42,039 nt of DNA from Mesorhizobium sp. WSM3859 (GTDB lineage: Bacteria; Pseudomonadota; Alphaproteobacteria; Rhizobiales; Rhizobiaceae), in the NCBI RefSeq assembly GCF_002295065.1, contig NZ_NSGG01000027.1:1-42039 (forward strand), read 5' to 3'. How positions within the stretch are numbered: the stretch's first letter is position 1; each line of letters opens with the position of its first letter. The position numbers and the translations under genes were made by a program. The notes below the pieces were generated by a model. The model ran no database searches. It saw only the letters and a list, made by a program, of their open reading frames with translations, and was not told where the DNA came from. Shown piece by piece: positions 16,451 to 23,404 of the stretch.

Positions 16451-17317
16451 ATGCGTAAGCCGGTTCGGCTGTCGTTCATTCGCCCGATGGAGCCGGAGCT
16501 TGTCGAGCAGCCGCCCAAGGGCGACGATTGGAGCCATGAGGTGAAATTCGACGGCTACAGATCGCAACTCGTCAAGGACGATGAAGGCATTCGCATCTTC
16601 ACAAAGGCAGGCATTGATTGGACCGCGAAGTACAAGCCGCTCGCGGAAGAGGCGGCCAGTCTGAAAGCCGGCAGCTTCATTATCGAAGGCGAGATGATCG
16701 TGCTCAACGAAAAGGGCCTGTCCAACTTCGATGCGCTGCGCTCGGCAATCACACGGCGGCCTCAGGATCTCTATCTCGTCGCCTTCGACCTCCTGCACCT
16801 GAACGGCCATGACTTGCGCGATCTCCCCCTGCAGGATCGCAGGGAGGTGCTACAGGCGCTCATCCCGGCCGGCGGGCATATCCAGTTCTCGGAAGCTTTG
16901 CCTGGTGCTGGCGATGCCGTTTACCACCTGGCGTGCGAGACCAACCTGGAAGGCATCGTTTCGAAGCGCCTCGACAGTGTCTATCGCTCTGGCGCGACCA
17001 TGAGCTGGCGGAAAATCAAATGCTACGTCGAAGCCGAAATGGACATCATCGGCGTGCAGCGAGAGGCTGGGAAGCCCGCCATGGTGCTGATGGCCGATCA
17101 GGGCCGCTATATGGGCGGCGCCTTCGTGACGTTCAAAGCCGACAAACGACAGGCTCTCTGGGATCGCGTGCAGGGCAAAGCTGGTGCTCCGCCTCCAAAG
17201 GGATTGGCAAAGCAGAAGGCGGAATGGCTGAAGCCGGGGCTCGTCGGACGGGTGAAGTTCCTCAAGGGCGAGGAGACGTTGCGTCATGCCTCGCTGAAGG
17301 ATTTTCGCGAAAAGTAG
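16451..17317 (+). CDS. stand-alone LigD-type ATP-dependent DNA ligase
   Basis: 288 residues covering only the ligase module of LigD-family enzymes. Nucleotidyltransferase motif I is HEVKFDGYR with catalytic Lys32; motif III-like YLVAFDLLHLNG, motif IV LEGIVSKR and motif V WRKIKC follow; the OB-fold part ends VGRVKFLKGEETLRHASLKD. It would seal DNA ends with ATP and serve non-homologous end joining or related repair. Phosphoesterase and polymerase modules are absent, as in paralogues many rhizobia carry beside full LigD. A full ligD is in this window at 39237. A small gene follows after 14 nt. Confidence 0.9.
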   Translation: MRKPVRLSFIRPMEPELVEQPPKGDDWSHEVKFDGYRSQLVKDDEGIRIFTKAGIDWTAKYKPLAEEAASLKAGSFIIEGEMIVLNEKGLSNFDALRSAITRRPQDLYLVAFDLLHLNGHDLRDLPLQDRREVLQALIPAGGHIQFSEALPGAGDAVYHLACETNLEGIVSKRLDSVYRSGATMSWRKIKCYVEAEMDIIGVQREAGKPAMVLMADQGRYMGGAFVTFKADKRQALWDRVQGKAGAPPPKGLAKQKAEWLKPGLVGRVKFLKGEETLRHASLKDFREK

Positions 17318-17331
17318 GTGGAGTTACTGCG

Positions 17332-17553
17332 ATGCCAATCCGCCGGAAAGCACAGGACGCCGGAATTTTCGAGCCTCAAGAATTGGAGTTCCTGGCAAGG
17401 GTGTTCGACCGCCTGAAATATGAAGAGCAGACTGCCGATGAACGTGAGGCTCTGGCGTCCCGAATCCTCGCCAACTTCATGGCCGGCATCGCGGATGAGG
17501 AAGAGCTTGTTTCGCTGTCAAGGCTGCCTCTGGGCCGCTCGCACATGTCGTAA
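17332..17553 (+). CDS. small hypothetical protein after the ligase
   Basis: 73 residues (MPIRRKAQDAGIFEPQELEF start), charged and helical (LKYEEQTADEREALASRIL). ATG 17332 follows GGTGGAG and lies 14 nt after the ligase stop, so the two are likely cotranscribed. No domain recognised; a role with the ligase is inference from position only. Confidence 0.6.
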   Translation: MPIRRKAQDAGIFEPQELEFLARVFDRLKYEEQTADEREALASRILANFMAGIADEEELVSLSRLPLGRSHMS

Positions 17554-17585
17554 GCGACATCGCGGTCGTTGCCTCATCAGTCGCT

Positions 17586-17740
17586 AGCTGTTGCCGCCAA
17601 GCTACAGCCCTTCGCCTGAGATTCCATTAGAAATGGCTTGTGCGGGGTTTCCTGGGTTTCGGGCGGACCATCCGGGGAAAGGGGCGCACAGCAGTTCGAG
17701 GGAAGATGACCCGTCGGCTTAGGTCGGCGGGTCTTTCTTT
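17586..17740 (+). ncRNA. candidate structured small RNA, copy 1
   Basis: A 155-nt segment repeated at 18288-18442 with equal length and about 85-90 percent identity by eye. Shared core: TGTGCG (from about 17639) pairs with CGCACA; inside it TTTCC pairs with GGGAAA and CGGA-CCA-TCCG forms a hairpin. The end is a terminator-like stem (ACCCGTCGG with TCGGCGGGT) followed by CTTTCTTT. Between copies, stem position 5 changes from G-C to A-T on both sides and position 6 from T-G to T-A, i.e. compensatory change. The transcript start is uncertain, perhaps near 17630. The element overlaps the 3' end of the minus-strand XRE gene. Confidence 0.55.
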
Positions 17741-18078
17741 CGAGCGACGGCTCTCATTTGAGATCGCACCTCGGATCGGTCGCGAGTCAAGGAGCGGTCC
17801 GCCAGCCGTCGGCGCCACGTTCTGTTGTCGGCAGTGATCTGGCCTTGCGGATCCGCTATTGAAGCGCGCCCGTCCGGCGCAAAGACAATCCCCCCAGCCT
17901 CCAAAGCCAGCCGCACAGCAAGCACACTGCTGGGCCGAGTGTTCTTTAGGCCGTTTTCGATTCCGCTGATCGTTGCCTCGCTGAGGTTGGCCTTGGAAGC
18001 AAGTCGCACCCGCGACCAGTTCAAAAGGGCTCGGGCGAGTCTGACCTGTTCTGCGGAGAGTTCATGTCGGCTGTCCAT
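17719..18078 (-). CDS. XRE-type helix-turn-helix regulator
   Basis: 119 residues starting MDSRHELSAEQVRLARALL; the frame opens at 18171 but the shorter start matches the family. The HTH lies at residues about 15-60: LNWSRVRLASKANLSEATIS then GIENGLKNTRPSS, followed by LALEAGGIVFAPDG, typical of short DNA-binding proteins of this class. The C-terminal 40 residues are basic and unstructured. A 10-bp dyad immediately upstream suggests autoregulation. The gene sits between two direct copies of a 155-bp RNA-like element and its last codons lie inside copy 1. Confidence 0.8.
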   Translation of the reverse strand: MDSRHELSAEQVRLARALLNWSRVRLASKANLSEATISGIENGLKNTRPSSVLAVRLALEAGGIVFAPDGRASIADPQGQITADNRTWRRRLADRSLTRDRSEVRSQMRAVARKKDPPT

Positions 18079-18082
18079 AAGT

Positions 18083-18114
18083 CTGGAACATTCAATCTCG
18101 CTAAAATGTTCCAG
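18083..18114. promoter_or_regulatory. 10-bp inverted repeat, probable operator of the XRE regulator
   Basis: CTGGAACATT (18083-18092) and AATGTTCCAG (18105-18114) are perfect inverted repeats with a 12-nt spacer, ending five bases before the XRE start codon. The position over the presumed promoter and leader fits autorepression by the gene product; binding is inferred. Confidence 0.6.
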
Positions 18115-18232
18115 GCCGATTTTACAACGAAGCAGGTGGGCAACGCGGCTGCCAAGTTTAACATTTGACATCGCGGCCTCGGTGACAATGCATCACTATG
18201 GCGCCGTCCCCATTTCTACCCAGGAGTGGACA

Positions 18233-18272
18233 CCGGTCTGCGATCGAGTGTCATCGCAAAATCGCAGACCGG
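18233..18272. other. 12-bp perfect hairpin just before RNA copy 2
   Basis: CCGGTCTGCGAT (18233-18244) and ATCGCAGACCGG (18261-18272) pair perfectly around a 16-nt loop. No T-run follows, so it is not an obvious intrinsic terminator. It ends 15 nt before the 155-bp RNA-like repeat; copy 1 has only a weaker AGCGAC/GTCGCT pair in the same place. It could be an operator, part of the transcript, or a recombination site. Confidence 0.6.
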
Positions 18273-18287
18273 CCCCCTCATCGCCCA

Positions 18288-18442
18288 AGCTGTTGCCGCC
18301 AAGCTACAGCCCTTTACCCGAGATTCTACTAGGAAAGGCTTGTGCGGGGTTTCCTGAGTTTTGGCGGACCATCCGGGAAAAGGGGCGCACAGCAGTTTGA
18401 GGGAAGATAACCCATCGGCTTTACGTCGATGGGTTTTTCTTT
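18288..18442 (+). ncRNA. candidate structured small RNA, copy 2
   Basis: Second copy of the element at 17586-17740, 702 bp downstream in the same orientation. It keeps the TGTGCG/CGCACA stem, TTTCC/GGGAAA and the CGGACCATCCG hairpin. The 3' stem is ACCCATCG with CGATGGGT followed by TTTTTCTTT, a better intrinsic terminator than copy 1. Changes relative to copy 1 cluster in loops or are pairing-preserving. It overlaps the last codons of the minus-strand gene ending at 18421. No convincing ORF lies within it. Confidence 0.6.
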
Positions 18443-18717
18443 GGCGGAACGTGACTCGTCATCAGGCGCACAGTGTTCGTCTTGACCGTTATCCCGAGAT
18501 CCTTGCCGCCAACCGTCACGGTGTCCCCATCTACCCTAGTGACTTCCCCCGTAAGCTCGATCTTCTGCCCGCTGCTGATGTTCGGGGTGGTGTCTACGAT
18601 CGAATGTGGCTGGTGGTAGGAAGGGATCAAAACAGCGACTCTATCCGCTGTCACACGCTTGCGGATCGTTGCGGTGATCGCAACCGTATCGCCCACCTTG
18701 ATGTTGCCCTTTGCCAT
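18421..18717 (-). CDS. hypothetical protein, beta-rich
   Basis: 98 residues (MAKGNIKVGDTVAITATIRK start). Alternating hydrophobic strands (VGDTVAITATI, RVAVLIPSY, QKIELTGEVTRV, DTVTVGGKDLGITV) suggest a small OB/SH3-like barrel. No signal peptide and no named family. The stop lies inside the terminator of RNA copy 2, and its C-terminal K-K-N-P-S-T mirrors the K-K-D-P-P-T end of the XRE gene because both read through the same repeat. SD is weak. Confidence 0.6.
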   Translation of the reverse strand: MAKGNIKVGDTVAITATIRKRVTADRVAVLIPSYHQPHSIVDTTPNISSGQKIELTGEVTRVDGDTVTVGGKDLGITVKTNTVRLMTSHVPPKKNPST

Positions 18718-18964
18718 ACAGCGAGTCTGGGGCGGTCCATCGGCTAGTCAAGCTTGTTCTAATGTACATAAAATTGCTCCCCGGCCGAAAGCGGCGGGCT
18801 TTGTCTTTCAAGGTGGCTCTAACAAGCTCCAGTTCGGGAGCCTCAGCCTCTTCCGACTGGAGGATCACCTCCAAACGGATGATGGCATGGGCGGTCGTGG
18901 GAGTTATAGGATCGATAGAAGACGGGAACCTCGCTGGTTCTCCGCTAGTTGCCGAGGCGGAAAG

Positions 18965-19186
18965 ATGCAGTCTCCGGTAGAAAAGAACAAAAGCCCACCT
19001 CGACTGTTGCCGGGCGACGCGGAACGTCAGGCGAGGCTACAGAAAATCATCGGGCTCCGAAGCCTTCGATCCCACAGCTCTTGCCTCCGGCTCGACCCAG
19101 ATGCCGAGTTGCACGATGTGATCGACTGTTCTGCTCTGTTTGAACTGCCAGAGGGCGCGGAGACGTTGATCCGATACCCGTCCTAG
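18965..19186 (+). CDS. doubtful small ORF
   Basis: 73 residues from ATG 18965 (MQSPVEKNKSPPRLLPGDAE start) with a weak GAGGCGG upstream. Composition is protein-like towards the end (LDPDAELHDVIDCSALFELP). The 18718-18964 stretch before it holds only low-quality frames on both strands. No homologue recognised; it may be non-coding. Confidence 0.3.
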   Translation: MQSPVEKNKSPPRLLPGDAERQARLQKIIGLRSLRSHSSCLRLDPDAELHDVIDCSALFELPEGAETLIRYPS

Positions 19187-19410
19187 AGCGGCTTGCCAGC
19201 GTGGACCATCGCCCTGGCAATCGCCAGCTCAGCCTCGATCCCTGGCATTTCCATCTGAGCCATGTTGCCGGCCGCGATCAGCCGCCGCAGCGCTCGCTCG
19301 GCTCCTCACGCGTCCAGCCTTCCTCGGTCGCGCGCGGCGAGCTGGATGCCGGCCTCGGGCCGGATCAGCCCTGACTTCACTGGGATTTGCTGAAGATCAT
19401 CTGTTGCCAC
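19183..19410 (-). pseudogene. decayed gene downstream of the 94-residue-frame protein
   Basis: Minus-strand translation reads VATDDLQQIPVKSGL then RPEAGIQLAAR, and after a TGA and two apparent frame changes ERALRRLIAAGNMAQMEMP and then GIEAELAIARAMVHAGKPL, stop. The middle reads TEEGWTREE in the next frame, so a once continuous protein seems broken by two compensating or separate indels. The presumed GTG start overlaps the stop of the upstream gene, as in an operon. Family not recognised. Confidence 0.5.
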
Positions 19411-19669
19411 GAATGCCGTGCCGCGACGGAGCAGCGGAAGACGGCTTGTCAGTAAAAGTCTTGGCACGAGCAGCTTTCAAGTCCGGTTGCTTTGCCTTGC
19501 CAGGCCCAGCAGGCAGCTCGGGTGCGCTCGCAAGGATTTCTCGGGACCGCTCAATGAGTCGGCGGTTCTGCTCTATGAGCTCCTCAGCTTCCTCAATGCG
19601 TATCATGGTTTGCTGCTCCATGTCATCGAGCGGCTGAACTGAACTGTTGGACTCGCCGATCTGTTGCAT
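19397..19669 (-). CDS. small coiled-coil hypothetical protein
   Basis: 90 residues from MQQIGESN; the frame opens four codons earlier at a TTG. Residues about 18-50 (IRIEEAEELIEQNRRLIERS) predict a heptad-patterned helix; the tail is basic and Pro/Ala-rich. GAGG sits six bases before ATG 19669. It is divergent from the flavin monooxygenase gene and its stop overlaps the decayed gene at 19183-19410. Function unknown. Confidence 0.55.
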   Translation of the reverse strand: MQQIGESNSSVQPLDDMEQQTMIRIEEAEELIEQNRRLIERSREILASAPELPAGPGKAKQPDLKAARAKTFTDKPSSAAPSRHGIRGNR

Positions 19670-19893
19670 GACCATCCTCAATTATGAGTCACCCGCCGGC
19701 GACAAAACTCGTGAGGGCTGGAAACAGTTCCCTAAGCGGCCCGACAGTTCCGCGTTGGGGTGCGTTCGGTCGAACCGCCTGGAGGGAGATAAGGCGCCGC
19801 CGCCCTGAGACGGGTAAGCATGGGTGCTTCTCCCTACTTGCCCCTCCAACCCCTCCCGTCATAGCTTTTGCCGCTTTGGCGGGAGGAAAGCAT

Positions 19894-20991
19894 TTGGAGA
19901 CCAATGTCGTCATCGTCGGCGCCGGCCCCGCCGGTCTTGCCGTCGCCGCCTGCCTCAAACAGGCGGGCGTGGATTTCCTGATCCTCGAAAAGGCCGATGA
20001 GGTTGCGCCGTCCTGGCGGCGGCATTACCGGAGGCTGCATCTGCACACGGTGAAATCCTTCTCCTCCCTGCCTTTCGCGCCGTTCCCGAAGAGCCATCCC
20101 CGCTACGTTCCGCGCGAAAAAGTGGTGGCCTATCTCGATGCCTATGCCGAGCGCTTCCGCCTTGAGCCGCGCTTCGGCGTCACGGTCAAATCCATCCGCC
20201 GCGAGGGCGATCGCCTGCTGGTGCAGACCGATGCCGGGCTGTTCAGCGCCCGCAGGATCGTTGTCGCCACCGGCAACAACGCCCAGCCGATCATGCCGAA
20301 TTTCCCGGGCATAGAGGATTTCAAGGGCAAGGTGCTGCACAGCGCCGCCTACACCGAAGCGGCCCCCTATGCCGGCAAGGACGTGCTGATCGTCGGCATG
20401 GGCAATACGGGCGCGGAGATCGCGCTCGATCTTGCCGAGAGCGGCGCCCACCCGACCATCTCGGTGCGCAAGGGCGTCCACATCGTGCCGCGCCAGCTGT
20501 TCGGTGTGCCCATCCAGATGGTGGGCATCGCCAGCCGAACCATGCCGCGATCGGTCAATGACTGGATGTTCCCGAAAATCCTCGACCTCGCGCTGGGCCG
20601 GCTGGAGCGATACGGCATCGTGCGGCCAAAGCAAGGCATCCTGCAAGGCATCGAGGCCGGCCGCATTCCGGTGATCGATATCGGCACGGTGGCGGAGATC
20701 AAGGCGGGAAGGATCGGGATTGCGCCGGACATCGCAAGCTTCACCGGAGACGGCGTGAAATTCGTCGATGGCGTGGAGAAGAAATTCGACGCGGCGATTT
20801 TCGCCACCGGCTATCGTCCGGCCTATGACGCCTTCCTGCCGGCGGAGCTCAGGCCGGACAAGAGCGGCGTGAACGCGCGGGCAAGCGAGCTGGGCGTCTA
20901 TCTCGTCGGCTTTCACAACCCCGTCACCGGCCTGCTGCGCGAGATCGGCATCGAGGCCCAGGCAGTGGCGAAGGATATTGCGGGGCGATGA
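19894..20991 (+). CDS. flavin-containing monooxygenase (YUCCA/FMO-like)
   Basis: 365 residues from TTG 19894, which has GGGAGG seven bases upstream and places the FAD motif at the N-terminus. FAD-binding VVIVGAGPAGLAVAACL; NADPH-binding VLIVGMGNTGAEIAL near residue 165; the FMO hallmark FATGYRP near residue 305. The spacing matches class B flavin monooxygenases and YUCCA-like enzymes, which oxygenate small N-, S- or carbonyl substrates with NADPH and O2. It lacks membrane segments. Substrate unknown; an auxin-type reaction is only a family possibility. The preceding 224 nt hold no other gene. Confidence 0.87.
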   Translation: METNVVIVGAGPAGLAVAACLKQAGVDFLILEKADEVAPSWRRHYRRLHLHTVKSFSSLPFAPFPKSHPRYVPREKVVAYLDAYAERFRLEPRFGVTVKSIRREGDRLLVQTDAGLFSARRIVVATGNNAQPIMPNFPGIEDFKGKVLHSAAYTEAAPYAGKDVLIVGMGNTGAEIALDLAESGAHPTISVRKGVHIVPRQLFGVPIQMVGIASRTMPRSVNDWMFPKILDLALGRLERYGIVRPKQGILQGIEAGRIPVIDIGTVAEIKAGRIGIAPDIASFTGDGVKFVDGVEKKFDAAIFATGYRPAYDAFLPAELRPDKSGVNARASELGVYLVGFHNPVTGLLREIGIEAQAVAKDIAGR

Positions 20992-21029
20992 GTAGCGTCT
21001 GTGGCCCACATGGCAGGCCGAGTTCCTTC

Positions 21030-21185
21030 GCCCCCTCTCTGTCCTGCCTACATCTCCCCTCAAGGGGGAGATCGGCAGCTTCGGCGACGGGCATCTCCCT
21101 GCAGCGCTGGCGATTGGCGAAAGCATGCATGACATATAATCTCCCCCCTTGAGGGGGAGATGCCCGGTAGGGCAGAGAGGGGGGC
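21030..21185. repeat. palindromic intergenic repeat, family B, copy 2
   Basis: CCCCCTCTCTGTCCTGCC-TACATCTCCCC-TCAAGGGGGAGAT on the left and ATCTCCCCCCTTGAGGGGGA-GATGCCCGGTAGGGCAGAGA on the right form inverted arms around about 55 bp of unique sequence. The arms match the copy at 4697-4894. It fills the gap between the monooxygenase and glutathione transferase genes. Confidence 0.78.
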
Positions 21186-21284
21186 CTCGCGCAGACCTTT
21201 CTGTGTTTGAGCCCCGCCCACCTGAATCGGGTGGCGCATCCCACCACCTCATGCGAAGCCATTGCTGCCAATGAGGGATCGGCC

Positions 21285-21914
21285 ATGCTCACGCTCTACG
21301 ATTATCTCCCGTCGCAAAACGCCTGGAAAGTCCGCGTCCTGCTCGGCCTGCTCGGCATCGCTTACGAAACCCGCATCGTCTCGATCTTCGAGGGCGAGAG
21401 CCGCACGGAGGCCTTTCTGAAGCTCAACCCCGCCGGCGCCGTTCCGGTGCTCGCCGTGGAGAATGGCCAGGCGATTGCCGAGTCCAACGCGATCCTCACT
21501 CTCGTCGCCGAGGGTACGCCCTATCTTCCGGCGGACCGGCTTGCCCGCGCCAAGGTCATGCAGTGGCTGTTCTTCGAGCAGTATTATGTCGAGCCGGTCA
21601 TCGGCTCGTTGCGCTTCTGGACGCTGACCGGCCGGCTGGAGCGCAACCAGGCGCTGGTTGCCGGCAAGCGCGAGGCGGCCGCGCGGGCGCTTGGCGCGCT
21701 GGAGCGCAGTCTTCGGAACACGCCTTTCCTGGTCGGCGATACGCTCACCATCGCCGACATCGCCGTCTATGCCTACAGCCACCGCGCCGAGGATTGCGGT
21801 TTCTCACTCGCCGATTATCCGGCGGTCGAAGCCTGGGTGGAAAGGGTTGGCGAGGCGATCGGGCCCGGCTATCCGGTGCATCCCTACAGCATCGATCCGC
21901 ATTCGGGCGCCTGA
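21285..21914 (+). CDS. glutathione S-transferase
   Basis: 209 residues, canonical cytosolic GST length. The N-terminal thioredoxin-like domain starts LTLYDYLPSQNAWKVRVLL with a likely active-site Ser10, cis-Pro loop AGAVPVL, and glutathione-binding ESNAIL. The C-terminal helical domain has the LVGDTLTIADIAVYAY N-capping box. ATG 21285 follows GAGGG. It conjugates or isomerises using glutathione; the electrophilic substrate is unknown. Confidence 0.9.
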   Translation: MLTLYDYLPSQNAWKVRVLLGLLGIAYETRIVSIFEGESRTEAFLKLNPAGAVPVLAVENGQAIAESNAILTLVAEGTPYLPADRLARAKVMQWLFFEQYYVEPVIGSLRFWTLTGRLERNQALVAGKREAAARALGALERSLRNTPFLVGDTLTIADIAVYAYSHRAEDCGFSLADYPAVEAWVERVGEAIGPGYPVHPYSIDPHSGA

Positions 21915-22022
21915 GCTGCCGGAACACCGCGGCGGGCAGGGCGTTTCCCAATAGCGGCATGTCGGCGTCGCCTCAATCCGGCGCCCGCCGCAGCGCTCCA
22001 ACCAGAGCCATGGAGGTCCGCA

Positions 22023-22250
22023 ATGGTCCGCACCCTCGCCATCGCAATCCTCGCCACCGGCATCATGAGCCTGCCCGCCATGGCGGCCGAGAAATATTGG
22101 GTCGCTAGGGACGCGGTCTCCAAGCAGTGCGAGATCGTCCCGAAGAAGCCGGATGGCACGCTTGTCGTCGATCTGGACAAGAAGACATACGCTAGCGAGG
22201 GCGAGGCACGGAAAGCGATGGAGGCAAGGGCGGATTGCAAGAACAAGTAG
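22023..22250 (+). CDS. small secreted protein
   Basis: 75 residues: signal peptide (MVRTLAIAILATGIMSLPAMAA) and a mature part of about 53 residues with a YWVARDAVSKQCEIV segment and two cysteines that could form a disulfide. Start supported by GGAGG. The SPOR-like or YXWV type of start is common in small rhizobial periplasmic proteins of unknown function. It converges on the aldo/keto reductase gene, 22 nt apart. Confidence 0.8.
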   Translation: MVRTLAIAILATGIMSLPAMAAEKYWVARDAVSKQCEIVPKKPDGTLVVDLDKKTYASEGEARKAMEARADCKNK

Positions 22251-22272
22251 GGCGTTGACGGGCTGCTCCTAC

Positions 22273-23274
22273 CTACCTGTCCACGAGCGACATCGTGCGC
22301 TCGTTGTATCTCGGTCCCGAAACCTTGTCGGGCGTCAGCGCCATGTCGAGCCCCAGCATCTCGGTCGGATCGAGATCGATATCCGCGGCCGCGACATTCT
22401 CTTCCAAATAGGTTCGCCGCTTGGTGCCGGGGATCGGCACGATGTCGATGCCGAAGTCCGGCCCCTTGGCGAGCAGCCAGGCGATCGCGATCTGGCCGGG
22501 CTTCACGCCTTTTGCCGCGGCGATGTCGCGCACTGCGGCGGCGGCCGCGACATTCAAGTCGAAGTTCTCGCCCTGGTACCGCGGGTCGCCGCGACGGAAA
22601 TCGCCCTCGGGATAGTCTTCCGCGCGCTTGACGTCGCCGGCCAGGAAACCGCGGCCGAGCGGCGCGAAGGGCACCAGGCCGATGCCCAGCTCCTTCAATG
22701 CCGGGATGATCTCGGGCTCGAGGTTGCGCTCCCACAGCGAATATTCGCTCTGCAGCGCCGAGACCGGATGCACGGCATGCGCGCGGCGGATGTTGGCAAT
22801 GCCCGCTTCCGACAGGCCGAAGAAGCGCACCTTGCCCTCGGCCACCAGCTCGCCGACCGCGCCGGCGACGTCTTCCATCGGCACCGAGGGGTCGACACGG
22901 TGCTGGTAAAGCAGATCGATGCGGTCGGTGGCGAGCCGCTTCAGCGAAGCGTCGACCACCTCGCGAATGTGTTCGGGCCGGCTGTCGGTGCCGGCCTGCT
23001 TGCCATCGACGATGCGGAAGCCGAATTTGGTCGCGATCGTGACCTGATCGCGCCGGCCTTGCAGCGCGCGTCCAAGCAGTTCCTCGTTGACGAAAGGCCC
23101 GTAGACCTCGGCCGTGTCGAGAAAGGTGCAGCCGAGCTCGATCGCCCGGTGGAGCGTCGCGATCGATTCCTGTTCGTCGGCCGGGCCGTAGGACTGGCTC
23201 ATGCCCATGCAGCCGAGGCCTATGGCCGAGACTTCGAGCCCCTGGCTGCCGAGTTTGTGTCTGCCGAGGCTCAT
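22273..23274 (-). CDS. aldo/keto reductase (AKR13/YakC-like)
   Basis: 333 residues from MSLGRHKLG, with AAGGA before ATG 23274; the frame extends 20 codons further. Tetrad: Asp and Tyr in LDTAEVYG, Lys in ATKFGF, His in YQHRVD. The IGLGCMGMS start and the IPGTKRRTYLEENVAA NADP loop are typical of the AKR13 group that reduces aldehydes and ketones. The promoter is CTGGAC-N17-TATAAT at 23312-23340. An Fnr/FixK-type box lies about 60 bp upstream of the predicted transcript start, so oxygen control is possible. Confidence 0.9.
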   Translation of the reverse strand: MSLGRHKLGSQGLEVSAIGLGCMGMSQSYGPADEQESIATLHRAIELGCTFLDTAEVYGPFVNEELLGRALQGRRDQVTIATKFGFRIVDGKQAGTDSRPEHIREVVDASLKRLATDRIDLLYQHRVDPSVPMEDVAGAVGELVAEGKVRFFGLSEAGIANIRRAHAVHPVSALQSEYSLWERNLEPEIIPALKELGIGLVPFAPLGRGFLAGDVKRAEDYPEGDFRRGDPRYQGENFDLNVAAAAAVRDIAAAKGVKPGQIAIAWLLAKGPDFGIDIVPIPGTKRRTYLEENVAAADIDLDPTEMLGLDMALTPDKVSGPRYNERTMSLVDR

Positions 23275-23311
23275 AAGTCCTTGTCTCCCGCGAAAGATCA
23301 GCGCTCGCGAA

Positions 23312-23340
23312 ATTATAGGGCGGGGACAGGACACGTCCAG
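23312..23340 (-). promoter_or_regulatory. sigma-70 type promoter of the aldo/keto reductase gene
   Basis: On the minus strand: CTGGAC (23340-23335), 17-nt spacer, TATAAT (23317-23312), predicted start near 23305, leader about 30 nt. The Fnr-type box centre (23364.5) is about 60 bp upstream, close to the -61.5 spacing of class I CRP/Fnr activation. Confidence 0.5.
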
Positions 23341-23357
23341 CGCCGGGCCGGCAGCGC

Positions 23358-23398
23358 TTGATCCAGGTCAAGGGAAACGGCGGAGGGCGTCGTATGAT
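23358..23398 (+). promoter_or_regulatory. Fnr/FixK-type box and -10 element of a small RNA promoter
   Basis: TTGATCCAGGTCAA (23358-23371) fits the rhizobial Fnr/FixK consensus TTGAY-N4-RTCAA. TATGAT at 23393-23398 is a good -10. With +1 at about 23405 the box centre is at -40.5, the class II Fnr activation position. The first downstream unit is a hairpin RNA with terminator, not an ORF. Confidence 0.6.
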
Positions 23399-23404
23399 CG
23401 GCCT

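Noticed and set aside
17586..18442. Type III toxin-antitoxin or retron explanation for the RNA repeats
   Set aside because: No ToxN-like nuclease or reverse transcriptase nearby, and the copies are 155 nt and 702 bp apart rather than short tandem repeats.
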